Below, one piece after another: positions 6,958 to 13,908 of a DNA stretch of 13,908 nt. The DNA comes from Eubacteriales bacterium (lineage in GTDB: Bacteria; Bacillota; Clostridia; Oscillospirales; CAG-272): positions 1-13,908 of the forward strand of contig JAQVWU010000031.1 of NCBI GenBank assembly GCA_028709565.1, given 5' to 3'. The translations under genes were made by a program, and so were the position numbers. Numbering within the stretch: the stretch's first letter is position 1; the number at the start of each line of letters is the position of its first letter. The notes under the pieces were generated by a model. That model did no database searches. It was not told the origin of the DNA and saw only the letters and a list, made by a program, of their open reading frames with translations.

Positions 6958-8439
6958 ATGTACAGGAGAATCGTCAGCATATTCATACTCGCAGCGCTGC
7001 TTTACGGCTTTTATGCCTGCGCGGAGCCGGCGGAGCAGACGGGGGCATCAACTTCCGCCGCCGCAGAAACAGCGGAGGAAACCGATTATCTCGATATGTT
7101 TGATAGCCGGGACTTTGAGGGAGCGGAGTTTCACATCATCGCGCAGTCGGTTCCGGGCGAGCAGCCCACCGTGCCGGGCACCGAAATCACCGGAGAAATC
7201 GTTCTGGACGCCCTGTATGAACGGGACAGGACCATACAGGAAATGTATAATGTCAGTCTCGTTTATACCCATGAAAAATACAACATCGTAGCCGCCCGCG
7301 CCCAGCTCCACACCGACCTGACGGCGGCGATTCTGGCCGATGACTGTCAGTGGCAGTTTGTGATTACGTCGCTGGCCGACAGCATTAACAGGCTGGCAAC
7401 CGACGGGTATGTGCAGGACCTGCTCTCCGTTCCGTCCCTGGGGCTTGACGGGCCGTGGTGGAGCCAATATCTATACGAAAACATGCAGTATAACGGTAAA
7501 CTGCTGTGCCAGACAGGACCTCTATCCCTCGCCTATTATTACTCGCCCTGCGCTCTCGCCTATAACCGCACGGCGGCCGAAAACTACGGCATCGGCGACC
7601 TGTATACCGTTGCCGCCGACGGGAAATGGACTTTTGACCGCTTTGCCGAAATCGTCAAAGACCGTTCGGAGGACCTGGACGGCGACGGAAAGATTACGAC
7701 CGAGGATTTCTACGCCGTCATCAGCGACGAGCTGTCGGCCGTCGCCTTTTTCATCGGTGTCGGCGGCAAACACGATGAGATGAGGGAGGGCGTGCCGACT
7801 TTCGTTGTCGGGGAGGAGTCCAATGTCTCACGTATAGAGAAGGTGGCGACGATTATCGGCAGCCGCGATATCACCCTCAACACCGAAGCGCTGACCGGGT
7901 TTGATTCCTTCGCGGTCAAAAAGACACACCAGTTCAAGACCGGCAAGGCGCTCTTTCTTGCCTATAACATGAACGGCATCATCTCGCAGCTGCGCGATAT
8001 GGAGGATGACTACGGCCTGCTGCCCAATCCCAAGTGGGATGAGGCCCAGACCGAATACTATACCTACGGCAGCGGCTTCGGACCGGTGGGGGTCGCCATA
8101 CCGATAACGACGGGCGACACCGAAGCGGCCGGCGTGATAATGGAATCCATGGCGTACATATCCTATACCGGGGTCGGCGATCTCATGCTCAACATTACCC
8201 TCAGAGAAAAAATCGCCCGGGACGAAAACTCCAAGCTCATGCTCGATATCATATATAAAGATATAATTTACGACTGGACCGGTCTGTTCAGCATCGGCAA
8301 CGTGCATATCCTGGTCCGGGACATCTGCATCGGCAAAAAGCAAAACTTCGCCTCGGAATGGGCCAAGCTCAAGGATAACGCCGAAATCAAGCTCAAAGAC
8401 ATCCTCGACGCCTACGATTCCCAGGAGATAAAATCATAA
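6958..8439 (+). CDS. Family 1 solute-binding lipoprotein, 493 aa
   Basis: An N-terminal hydrophobic segment ends in FYAC (Cys21). The lipobox is weaker than in the two relatives but a Ser/Thr/Ala/Glu-rich linker follows as usual, so surface tethering is likely. The body has the class hallmarks: FEGAEFHI near 53-60, PWW at 166-168, and late DYGLLPNPKWDEAQ near 351-364. Residues 239-250 read DLDGDGKITTED, an exact EF-hand loop pattern (D1, D3, D5, G6, I8, D12), so Ca2+ binding is likely; similar loops are common in this receptor family. The expected role is binding of a sugar or oligosaccharide for an ABC importer, yet no permease gene is near. AAGGGAGG lies 5 bases upstream of the ATG. It has its own promoter and a terminator and is probably transcribed alone. 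Confidence 0.9.
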   Translation: MYRRIVSIFILAALLYGFYACAEPAEQTGASTSAAAETAEETDYLDMFDSRDFEGAEFHIIAQSVPGEQPTVPGTEITGEIVLDALYERDRTIQEMYNVSLVYTHEKYNIVAARAQLHTDLTAAILADDCQWQFVITSLADSINRLATDGYVQDLLSVPSLGLDGPWWSQYLYENMQYNGKLLCQTGPLSLAYYYSPCALAYNRTAAENYGIGDLYTVAADGKWTFDRFAEIVKDRSEDLDGDGKITTEDFYAVISDELSAVAFFIGVGGKHDEMREGVPTFVVGEESNVSRIEKVATIIGSRDITLNTEALTGFDSFAVKKTHQFKTGKALFLAYNMNGIISQLRDMEDDYGLLPNPKWDEAQTEYYTYGSGFGPVGVAIPITTGDTEAAGVIMESMAYISYTGVGDLMLNITLREKIARDENSKLMLDIIYKDIIYDWTGLFSIGNVHILVRDICIGKKQNFASEWAKLKDNAEIKLKDILDAYDSQEIKS

Positions 8440-8458
8440 AAAACACGCATATAAAAGA

Positions 8459-8485
8459 CACCCGGAAGATCAAAGCTTTCGGGTG
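8459..8485. terminator. Shared bidirectional terminator between convergent genes
   Basis: CACCCGGAAG pairs with CTTTCGGGTG (one G-U pair) around a 7-base loop. On the plus strand ATTATTTT follows; on the minus strand TCTTTTATATG and later a T6 run follow. It ends the solute-binding protein gene at 8439 and the convergent small gene whose stop is at 8492. Confidence 0.8.
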
Positions 8486-8491
8486 ATTATT

Positions 8492-8872
8492 TTACCAGGA
8501 ATATTCTACAATATCATATGAAACCGCTGTATCATTTTCATCAAACTCTATTATCATCGCTATATTTCCGGACGCAAAGTATGTTCTTTTACCTCCGAAA
8601 TCATATACCAGATTACTGCTTGTCTTGTGTCTTACCGGAAATCCCAAATAACTTTCTACATCAAAACCCAGCATATCGATTATATTGTTTTTGCTTAAAT
8701 TCTTGTTTCCATACTTTTTTATAAAATCTCTTGCCAATGACTGTCTTTCGTTTATTGAAATGCTGTTCCATTTATCGACGGTAAAGTTATATTTGTTATG
8801 GCGATACAGTGAAACGGTTCCAACCATAACAACCATAATAATAGAAATAATAATATATTTTTTTGTTCGCAT
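8492..8872 (-). CDS. Small membrane-anchored protein, possible BamE-like domain, 126 aa
   Basis: Residues 5-22 form one hydrophobic segment after a short basic start (MRTKK), with no clear cleavage site or lipobox, so this is probably an N-terminal anchor with an external domain. The domain runs from a helical part (KWNSISINERQSLARDFIKK) to a strand-rich part holding DMLGFDVESYLGFP, LVYDFGG and MIIEFDEND. The order, a helix, an LG turn, then strands with FD, resembles BamE/SmpA-like small domains found in Firmicutes lipoproteins. This is a fold guess from pattern, not a match. The gene is AT-rich like the left end of the window and unlike its neighbours. The ribosome binding site is weak (GGAT, 9 bases). 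It faces the solute-binding protein gene and shares its terminator. Function unknown. Confidence 0.7.
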   Translation of the reverse strand: MRTKKYIIISIIMVVMVGTVSLYRHNKYNFTVDKWNSISINERQSLARDFIKKYGNKNLSKNNIIDMLGFDVESYLGFPVRHKTSSNLVYDFGGKRTYFASGNIAMIIEFDENDTAVSYDIVEYSW

Positions 8873-8895
8873 AATTTAATATCCGTCTGTTGGCA

Positions 8896-8901
8896 ATTAT
8901 A
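8896..8901 (-). promoter_or_regulatory. Possible -10 element for the small membrane protein gene
   Basis: TATAAT on the minus strand lies 23 bases before the ATG at 8872. No convincing -35 hexamer is seen 16-18 bases above it, so the promoter is weak or the gene depends on read-through from the CBM9 gene. Confidence 0.3.
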
Positions 8902-8928
8902 TAAATCAATCATGTTGATACGGTTAAA

Positions 8929-9885
8929 TTAGTTCTGCCTGTTCCTGCGGGTCAGATATATCGCCGACAGGACAAGGGCGAGAAGCAGGACGGGGGCGGC
9001 GTCGGCGGTCTGGGGAGCGGCGGTCTGCTCGGGTGCGACGATAATATCGGCCGGTTCTTCGGTGACCTCGGGGATTGTCACGGCGGGGGCGGAGGACAAT
9101 TTAATCTGATTGTTGCCCACGCGGGACTCGTCCAGCTGGTTGTAGCAGATATTGTCGCCCCAGCCGAGCCAGCCGTAATAATCGCTGCTGTCGTCGGCAA
9201 AGAGGATGGTGAAGGCAAAGCCGATAATCTTGCCGTCTTTGATGCCGGCGGGATTGTCGGTGATATGACCTTCCCACGGAATGGCCGTCTCATAGGTGGT
9301 GACGGCGCCGTCATTGTTTACGGCGTACCTGAGCTTGCTGTAGTCGGTATAGTTATACGAGAAGGCGTAGTCCTGATTGTCGTTTGAGCATTCGGCGAAG
9401 AGGTGGAGTTTGTATTCGGGTCCCCAGGAGGCGGTGGGCTCAAGATTCTGTATCTCGAAGTTGCCGCCGAAGTCGGTGCCGAACTGGATGACGTCCCCGT
9501 TCCAGAACTCGCCGCTGCCATCGCCGTATTGGTGGAAGGGGGCGGTGTCCGGATATGTAACCCCCACATAAAAGTAGGTTTTATCCCAGCGCAGCCATAT
9601 CGAGCACTGCTCGCCGGGCGTGTTGGAGGGGTCTGCGAGAATGCCGGTGTCGTTCACCCTCATGGAAAAGGAGGACGGAACCGTCCCGTCGTCAATGAGA
9701 ACCAGTGTGGGTTCGCCCCACTCTTCAGCGGTAATAACTCCGTCAAACACGGGCGCGGTTTCGAAGTACAATGCGTAATCCTTTTCAAACCGTCTGTCGG
9801 CATAACTGACAGCCGAGACCGATAAACTCAGTATCGCGATTGTAAGCGCAAGAACGGACAGGCGGCGCAGGGTAATTTTGTTCAT
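8929..9885 (-). CDS. Secreted CBM9-like carbohydrate-binding protein with C-terminal anchor, 318 aa
   Basis: A signal peptide (basic start, hydrophobic core at 9-25, likely cleavage after VSYA, residue 29) is followed by one domain of about 225 residues with marks of family 9 carbohydrate-binding modules: VFDGVITAEEWGEP at 46-59, SIWLRWDKTYFYVGVTYPD at 95-113 and GDVIQFGTD at 130-138, with many Trp and Tyr that could stack on sugars. A Pro/Glu/Thr-rich linker (266-290) leads to PQTADA (291-296), a hydrophobic segment (298-312) and a basic RRNRQN tail. This is the layout of a cell-wall sorting signal with a variant motif in place of LPXTG; a plain membrane anchor is the alternative. No catalytic domain is present, so it probably holds polysaccharide at the cell surface. 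GGAGG lies 8 bases before the ATG. A strong promoter is at 9912-9940. Confidence 0.88.
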   Translation of the reverse strand: MNKITLRRLSVLALTIAILSLSVSAVSYADRRFEKDYALYFETAPVFDGVITAEEWGEPTLVLIDDGTVPSSFSMRVNDTGILADPSNTPGEQCSIWLRWDKTYFYVGVTYPDTAPFHQYGDGSGEFWNGDVIQFGTDFGGNFEIQNLEPTASWGPEYKLHLFAECSNDNQDYAFSYNYTDYSKLRYAVNNDGAVTTYETAIPWEGHITDNPAGIKDGKIIGFAFTILFADDSSDYYGWLGWGDNICYNQLDESRVGNNQIKLSSAPAVTIPEVTEEPADIIVAPEQTAAPQTADAAPVLLLALVLSAIYLTRRNRQN

Positions 9886-9911
9886 CGTTTATACCTCCGG
9901 TATTTTTTGAC

Positions 9912-9940
9912 AGTATATCATCCATTAAGGGCGGTGTCAA
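9912..9940 (-). promoter_or_regulatory. Promoter of the CBM9-like gene
   Basis: On the minus strand TTGACA (9935-9940), 17 bases, TATACT (9912-9917). Strong match to the sigma-A consensus; hexamers and spacing are the same as for the solute-binding protein promoter at 6839. It sits just after the end of the solute-binding protein remnant. Confidence 0.8.
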
Positions 9941-9957
9941 GTGAGTTTGGCGGAATA

Positions 9958-10188
9958 TTATTTTATCGTTTCGAGAAAGGCGTCGAGGACTTTTTCCCAT
10001 TTTGCTATGTTTGCAGCGTAATATGAGGCGTAATTATGATTGTTGTAAACGCAGTCGCGCACCATAAATCCGGCGCGTTCCAGCTGGACCGCGTATACGG
10101 CTCCGAAATCGTAGGACAGCCCGTCCCGCAGGATGTCAATCATAAGCTGGGATTCGGTGTCCCGCAGATAATTCGGGAAAACCGTCCT
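9958..10188 (-). pseudogene. C-terminal remnant of a solute-binding protein
   Basis: An open frame of 120 codons (9958-10320) exists, but only its last 76 codons look like protein. NYLRDTESQLMIDILRDG, LSYDFGAVYA and the tail AKWEKVLDAFLETIK match in order the C-termini of the solute-binding proteins in this window (for example LRDAESMAMLDIM, LSFDYGGLMSA and LTGALKEFEKSQ in the gene at 10319). The signal peptide, the PWW and EF-hand regions and roughly 400 N-terminal residues are missing. The frame's first part reads through the AT-rich leader of the opposite gene (YIIYIIYII) and is not real. It is a decayed fourth family member in inverted orientation to the gene at 10319. Confidence 0.7.
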
Positions 10189-10212
10189 CCCCCGCGCCGA
10201 TGCAACAGAGTC

Positions 10213-10241
10213 TTGACAAAAGCAGCCGGATGTTTTATCAT
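10213..10241 (+). promoter_or_regulatory. Promoter of the solute-binding protein / GH38 operon
   Basis: TTGACA (10213-10218), 17 bases, TATCAT (10236-10241), identical in hexamers and spacing to the symporter promoter at 2985. The likely leader is about 70 bases. Confidence 0.75.
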
Positions 10242-10245
10242 AGCC

Positions 10246-10279
10246 ATATAATATAATATAAATAATATAAATGATATAA
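10246..10279 (+). repeat. AT-only short tandem repeat in the leader
   Basis: Irregular repeats of ATAATATAA (for example ATAATATAATATAAATAATA) follow the -10 element at once, so they form the start of the transcript. The stretch is low in complexity and would keep the leader unstructured. Confidence 0.5.
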
Positions 10280-10318
10280 CGCCGAAAGGGAAAGGGTAAA
10301 GGGTATGGTATATATAAC

Positions 10319-11791
10319 ATGAAAAGAATTATAATAGCTGTTCTGTCATCGCTCCTTGCCCTTGGTGCCTGCGCTGGTGAGCCCGGGGCGCGCGTGCCGC
10401 GGGAAAGCGTGGAACAAAGCGTCTATGCAGATCATAAACTGCCCGAATCGGTGCCCGACGACACCGACCTCGGCGGCGCCGATATACTCTTTCTCACCCG
10501 CCGGGAACCCGACGGTTTCTGGGATACCATCGACATCTGGGACACCGAATCGCTCAACGGCGCCGCCCTAAACGACGCCATCTATGAGCGCAATACCGTC
10601 GCCGAAAGCCTGCTCAACTGCCGTCTGACCGAGGTTTCTCTCGGCGGTTCGGATATGTCCGCCGCCCTGCTCAGGTCCACCGCCGCCGGCGACGACCTGT
10701 ATCAGGCGGTGCTGACCACCAATTATTTCGCGCCCGCCCTCATGGGACAGGGGCAGTTCCTGGACCTGAACAACATGCCGCCGGTCGACCTCGCCATGCC
10801 CTGGTGGGACCAAAACCTCAACGAACAGACCTCGGTGCTGGGCCGCCAGTATTACGCCACCGGCGCGCTCAACATCATGAGTCAATATGCCACCGCCTCC
10901 CTTTATTTCAACAAGACGGTGGCCGAGGCGTATAATATTCCCGACCTTTACCGGCTGACCCATGACGGGCAATGGACCATTGACCGGCTCGCGGAATTAT
11001 CCCTCGGGCTAAGGGCGGACCTGGACGGGGACGAACAGATGAACGTCAGGGACATGTGGGGCATTGTGCTGGGTTCGGACATCTTTATATATTATATCGT
11101 CGGGGGCGGCGGCGCGCTGACAGTAAAAAACGAGGCCGGCGTCCTGTCGGTAAGGGAGCCGGACGACCGCGACGCCGGGCTGTTTGAGGCGGTGACCCGT
11201 GTATTCCAACGGGGCAATGTCTTCAATACCCAGGATGAGAGCTATAACCCCGGCGGCGGGGAGACCACCTGGAGAAACGGCTATACCATTATGGGGGGAA
11301 ACCGCACCCTCTTCTTCATGGGCGAACTGCGCGCCACCTCCTATATGCGGGATATACGGTCGGAATACGGCCTGCTGCCCTTTCCCAAGCTCAACGAGGA
11401 CCAGCGCTCCTATATCGTGCCGGTGCAGGCGTGGGGTTCCTCGGTCATCGGCATTCCGTACATCGTGGCCGACACGCGGCGTATCGGCAGCGTTATAGAA
11501 ACCCTTTCGTTTCTTACGCAGGGCGGGGTGTCCGACGCCTTTTACGACACGGTCTGTTACAAAGGTCTGCGGGACGCGGAATCGATGGCGATGCTGGACA
11601 TTATGCTGAGCAACCGGTATTTCGACGCCGTCCTCTCCTTTGATTACGGCGGCCTCATGTCGGCGCTGCGCGCGTCGGCCGCCGGAGGCAGCGGCGAATA
11701 CGCCTCGGTCTTCGCCAAACACGCGCCCGCGGCGCAGAATCAGCTGGACAAACTGACCGGAGCGCTCAAAGAGTTTGAAAAAAGCCAATAA
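10319..11791 (+). CDS. Family 1 solute-binding lipoprotein, 490 aa
   Basis: MKRIIIAVLSSLLALGAC is a clean lipoprotein signal (LGAC, Cys18). The body matches its relatives: PWW at 161-163, then HDGQWTIDRLAEL, an EF-hand-like loop DLDGDEQMNVRD at 234-245 (D1, D3, D5, D12 kept, Gly6 replaced by Glu), EYGLLPFPKLNEDQ late, and a C-terminal LRDAESMAMLDIM. It should bind a sugar ligand outside the cell for an ABC importer whose permeases are not in this window. The ribosome binding site is odd: AAAGGG at 10298-10303 is 15 bases from the ATG and nothing nearer fits; the nearby ATG at 10305 is out of frame, and the lipoprotein signal fixes this start. The GH38 gene follows after 49 bases with no terminator between, so the ligand is probably a mannose-containing oligosaccharide. 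Confidence 0.92.
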   Translation: MKRIIIAVLSSLLALGACAGEPGARVPRESVEQSVYADHKLPESVPDDTDLGGADILFLTRREPDGFWDTIDIWDTESLNGAALNDAIYERNTVAESLLNCRLTEVSLGGSDMSAALLRSTAAGDDLYQAVLTTNYFAPALMGQGQFLDLNNMPPVDLAMPWWDQNLNEQTSVLGRQYYATGALNIMSQYATASLYFNKTVAEAYNIPDLYRLTHDGQWTIDRLAELSLGLRADLDGDEQMNVRDMWGIVLGSDIFIYYIVGGGGALTVKNEAGVLSVREPDDRDAGLFEAVTRVFQRGNVFNTQDESYNPGGGETTWRNGYTIMGGNRTLFFMGELRATSYMRDIRSEYGLLPFPKLNEDQRSYIVPVQAWGSSVIGIPYIVADTRRIGSVIETLSFLTQGGVSDAFYDTVCYKGLRDAESMAMLDIMLSNRYFDAVLSFDYGGLMSALRASAAGGSGEYASVFAKHAPAAQNQLDKLTGALKEFEKSQ

Positions 11792-11840
11792 TAGACAGAT
11801 AACACAAACAGATAATACAACCAGAAAGAAGGATTAAAAA

Positions 11841-13908
11841 ATGGCAACACTTGCGCAAAAATATTCCGCGCTTAAAAAGAAGGTGGGCGGCAACCGTGAG
11901 ATGATGGGGTACGAGGAGACCTTCGGCATGCCCCGGGAGGAGCAGGCCCATATAACCATGTCCAACAAATACATCCGCCGCATCCTGGCGGAGATAGAGT
12001 TCTGCATCAGACTGTCGGGGGCAAACGGAGGACGTTTCGATAAAGTGGTCGACGCCGCCATCGAATTTCTCACACTGGAGGGCAAGCGTGAGGGGGTACT
12101 GACCCGGCGCGCCTGCATAGAGGCGGAAAGGCTGCTCATGCCCCTGTCCGAGACGGCGAAGGAATACAAACTCATCCTTGCCGGACACGCGCACATCGAC
12201 ATGAACTGGATGTGGAGCTGGCATGAAACGGTGGCCGCAACCCTTGCCACCTTCCGCACCATGCTTGACATTATGGACGAATACCCCGAATTCTGCTTTT
12301 CTCAGTCCCAGGCTTCGGTATACAAGATTGTCGAGGATTTCGAGCCCGAACTTATGGACCGCATCAAACAGCGCATAGCCGAAGGGCGCTGGGAGGTTAC
12401 CGCCGCGGCGTGGGTTGAGACGGACAAGAATATGCCCAATACGGAATCGATGGCGCGGCATATCAAATATACTAAAAATTATATGCGCGATAACTGGGGT
12501 ATTGACCCCGCGTCGCTGGAGGTTGATTTCTCCCCCGATACCTTCGGTCACAGCGCGAATCTGCCCGAGATCAACCTGCAGGGCGGGGTGAAGTATTACT
12601 ATCACTGCCGGGCGCTGGACGGCAAACAGGCGCTCTACCGCTGGCGGGGTCAGTCGGGCAGGGAGGTTTTGGTCTACCGCGAGCAATACTGGTACAACAG
12701 CGCCATCACCCCCAAGATAGGGGCGGGTCTGATTGACATCACCGAACGCTGCGCGGGACTCAAGACCGGACTGATCGTCTACGGCGTGGGCGACCACGGC
12801 GGCGGACCGACCCGCAGGGACGTTGAGCGCGCCATTGAGATGATGGGATGGCCGGTTTATCCCCAAATCAAATTCGGCACCTTCCGCGAATTCTTTGCCG
12901 AGGCCGAATCGGTGCGCGACCGCCTGCCGGTGGTGGATAAGGAACTCAACTTTATCTTCAACGGCTGCTATACCACCCAGAGCCGCATTAAGATGGGCAA
13001 CCGCGCCTGCGAACGGACGCTGACCTCAGCCGAGACCATGGACGCCTTCGCCGCGCTGAAAACCGGCTCCAAGAGCGACCCCTTTGCCTTTGAAAAGGCC
13101 TGGCGGGATGTGCTCTTTACCCAGTTCCATGACATACTCACCGGTTCCTGCGTGCAGGATACGCGCGAACACGCCATGGGACTGTATTCCAATTCGCTGG
13201 CGGTGGCCCAGTCGAAATACGCTTCTGCCATGCACAGACTGTCAGCAAAGATCGATACCTCCGCCATCGCCGCCGACGGCGATATAGCTGATTCCCAGTC
13301 GGAGGGCGCCGGCGCCGGATACGGTGTGGAAAACTTCGGGGGCATGCCCCGCGCCGAGAGGGGCAGCGGCAGGACCCGTATATTCAATATATTCAATCCG
13401 ACCTGCGCCGACAAAACCGAACCGGTTGAGATTACCGTGTGGGACTGGACCGGGGATATGCGTTATATTAGTGTAATTGATGCCGCCGGCAGTCCCGTCG
13501 AATTCCAGCTGCTCGACGGCGCCCTGCAGCAGTATTGGGATCACAAATATTTCCGCGTGCTGGTCTATGTCAATCTGCCCGCCTTTTCGTATACCACCGT
13601 CGCCCTCACCGAAAACCCGATGACCGGCGATTACCCGGTCTACTATCAGGGCGACGGGCGCACCCATCATGAAAAGCGCAACTATGTGCTGGAGAATGAA
13701 CACATACGCGCCGAATTCGATTACCGCACCGGCGAGATGATATCGCTGCGAGACGAAACGGGCGCCGAATATATCAGGGAAGGCGGGAGAGCGGGTCTGA
13801 GGCTCATCGATACCGAAACGGCCTCCTCCAATGCCTGGAACATCGGCAATTATCTGCGGATCCACAATATAGACAATGCCCTGCGCATCCGCGGCGAATC
13901 CCACGGTC
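11841..13908 (+). CDS. GH38 alpha-mannosidase (3' end outside window)
   Basis: The first 689 residues of a retaining alpha-mannosidase of glycoside hydrolase family 38, which removes alpha-linked mannose with a Zn2+ ion at the active site. By comparison with Golgi mannosidase II, H118 and D120 in GHAHIDMNW are Zn ligands, D233 in SPDTFGHS is the nucleophile and Zn ligand, and H430 in QFHDILTGS is the fourth ligand. All are present, so the enzyme should be active. The catalytic barrel is followed by a helical part and, from about residue 500, the beta-sandwich region (IFNIFNPT onward). Bacterial members are usually 800-1050 residues, so 100 or more are missing at the right edge. There is no signal peptide and it should act in the cytoplasm on imported glycans. 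AGAAGGA is 7 bases before the ATG. It is probably cotranscribed with the solute-binding protein gene upstream. Confidence 0.95.
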   Translation, partial: MATLAQKYSALKKKVGGNREMMGYEETFGMPREEQAHITMSNKYIRRILAEIEFCIRLSGANGGRFDKVVDAAIEFLTLEGKREGVLTRRACIEAERLLMPLSETAKEYKLILAGHAHIDMNWMWSWHETVAATLATFRTMLDIMDEYPEFCFSQSQASVYKIVEDFEPELMDRIKQRIAEGRWEVTAAAWVETDKNMPNTESMARHIKYTKNYMRDNWGIDPASLEVDFSPDTFGHSANLPEINLQGGVKYYYHCRALDGKQALYRWRGQSGREVLVYREQYWYNSAITPKIGAGLIDITERCAGLKTGLIVYGVGDHGGGPTRRDVERAIEMMGWPVYPQIKFGTFREFFAEAESVRDRLPVVDKELNFIFNGCYTTQSRIKMGNRACERTLTSAETMDAFAALKTGSKSDPFAFEKAWRDVLFTQFHDILTGSCVQDTREHAMGLYSNSLAVAQSKYASAMHRLSAKIDTSAIAADGDIADSQSEGAGAGYGVENFGGMPRAERGSGRTRIFNIFNPTCADKTEPVEITVWDWTGDMRYISVIDAAGSPVEFQLLDGALQQYWDHKYFRVLVYVNLPAFSYTTVALTENPMTGDYPVYYQGDGRTHHEKRNYVLENEHIRAEFDYRTGEMISLRDETGAEYIREGGRAGLRLIDTETASSNAWNIGNYLRIHNIDNALRIRGESHG

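Noticed and set aside
9958..10320. Intact 120-residue protein
   Set aside because: The first 45 codons read through the promoter and AT-repeat leader of the opposite gene and give low-complexity sequence; only the last part matches solute-binding protein C-termini, so it is listed as a remnant.
11766..12866. 366-codon open frame on the minus strand opposite the GH38 gene
   Set aside because: The plus-strand frame has full GH38 motifs; the antisense frame has no recognisable domain and arises from GC-rich codon usage.
1..13908. tRNA, rRNA, CRISPR array or insertion sequence
   Set aside because: No regularly spaced repeats, no transposase-like frame, no terminal inverted repeats and no tRNA-like cloverleaf were noticed in the intergenic regions.

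Overview
The window looks like part of a chromosome from an uncultured anaerobic Firmicute, probably a gut or rumen Clostridia of the Oscillospirales or Christensenellales kind. Evidence: near-consensus sigma-A promoters with 17-base spacers, purine-rich ribosome binding sites, lipoprotein-type solute-binding proteins, a GPH-family sugar symporter, a family 38 glycoside hydrolase, and a surface protein ending in a PQTADA tail as often seen in Clostridia. This placement is inference. No RNA gene, CRISPR array, insertion sequence or origin was seen.

Left part (1-2960) is AT-rich and all genes are on the minus strand. Two diverged tandem copies of a lipoprotein of unknown function (1-601, cut by the window edge, and 1383-2750) carry a conserved CPDPLCDH...C motif. 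The duplication includes about 135 bases of upstream DNA with a conserved promoter. In the left copy a small secreted-protein gene (670-999) and a perfect 14-bp hairpin lie between the promoter and the lipoprotein gene; the right copy lacks both.

Middle part (2985-8439) is more GC-rich and on the plus strand. One likely operon holds a GPH sugar:cation symporter (3051), a family 1 solute-binding lipoprotein broken by a one-base frameshift (4422-5878) and a RecF/ABC-like ATPase (5921). A separate single-gene unit with its own promoter and terminator encodes a second solute-binding lipoprotein (6958).

Right-middle part (8492-10190) is on the minus strand: a small membrane-anchored protein with a possible BamE-like fold, a secreted CBM9-like protein with a C-terminal anchor, and a C-terminal remnant of a fourth solute-binding protein.

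Right part (10213-13908) is on the plus strand: a third complete solute-binding lipoprotein (10319) followed after 49 bases by a cytoplasmic GH38 alpha-mannosidase (11841) that runs off the window.

Taken together the plus-strand genes and the CBM9 protein suggest capture, uptake and intracellular cleavage of glycans, probably mannose-containing. No ABC permease or importer ATPase lies in the window, so the solute-binding proteins are orphans here and must use permeases coded elsewhere or act otherwise.
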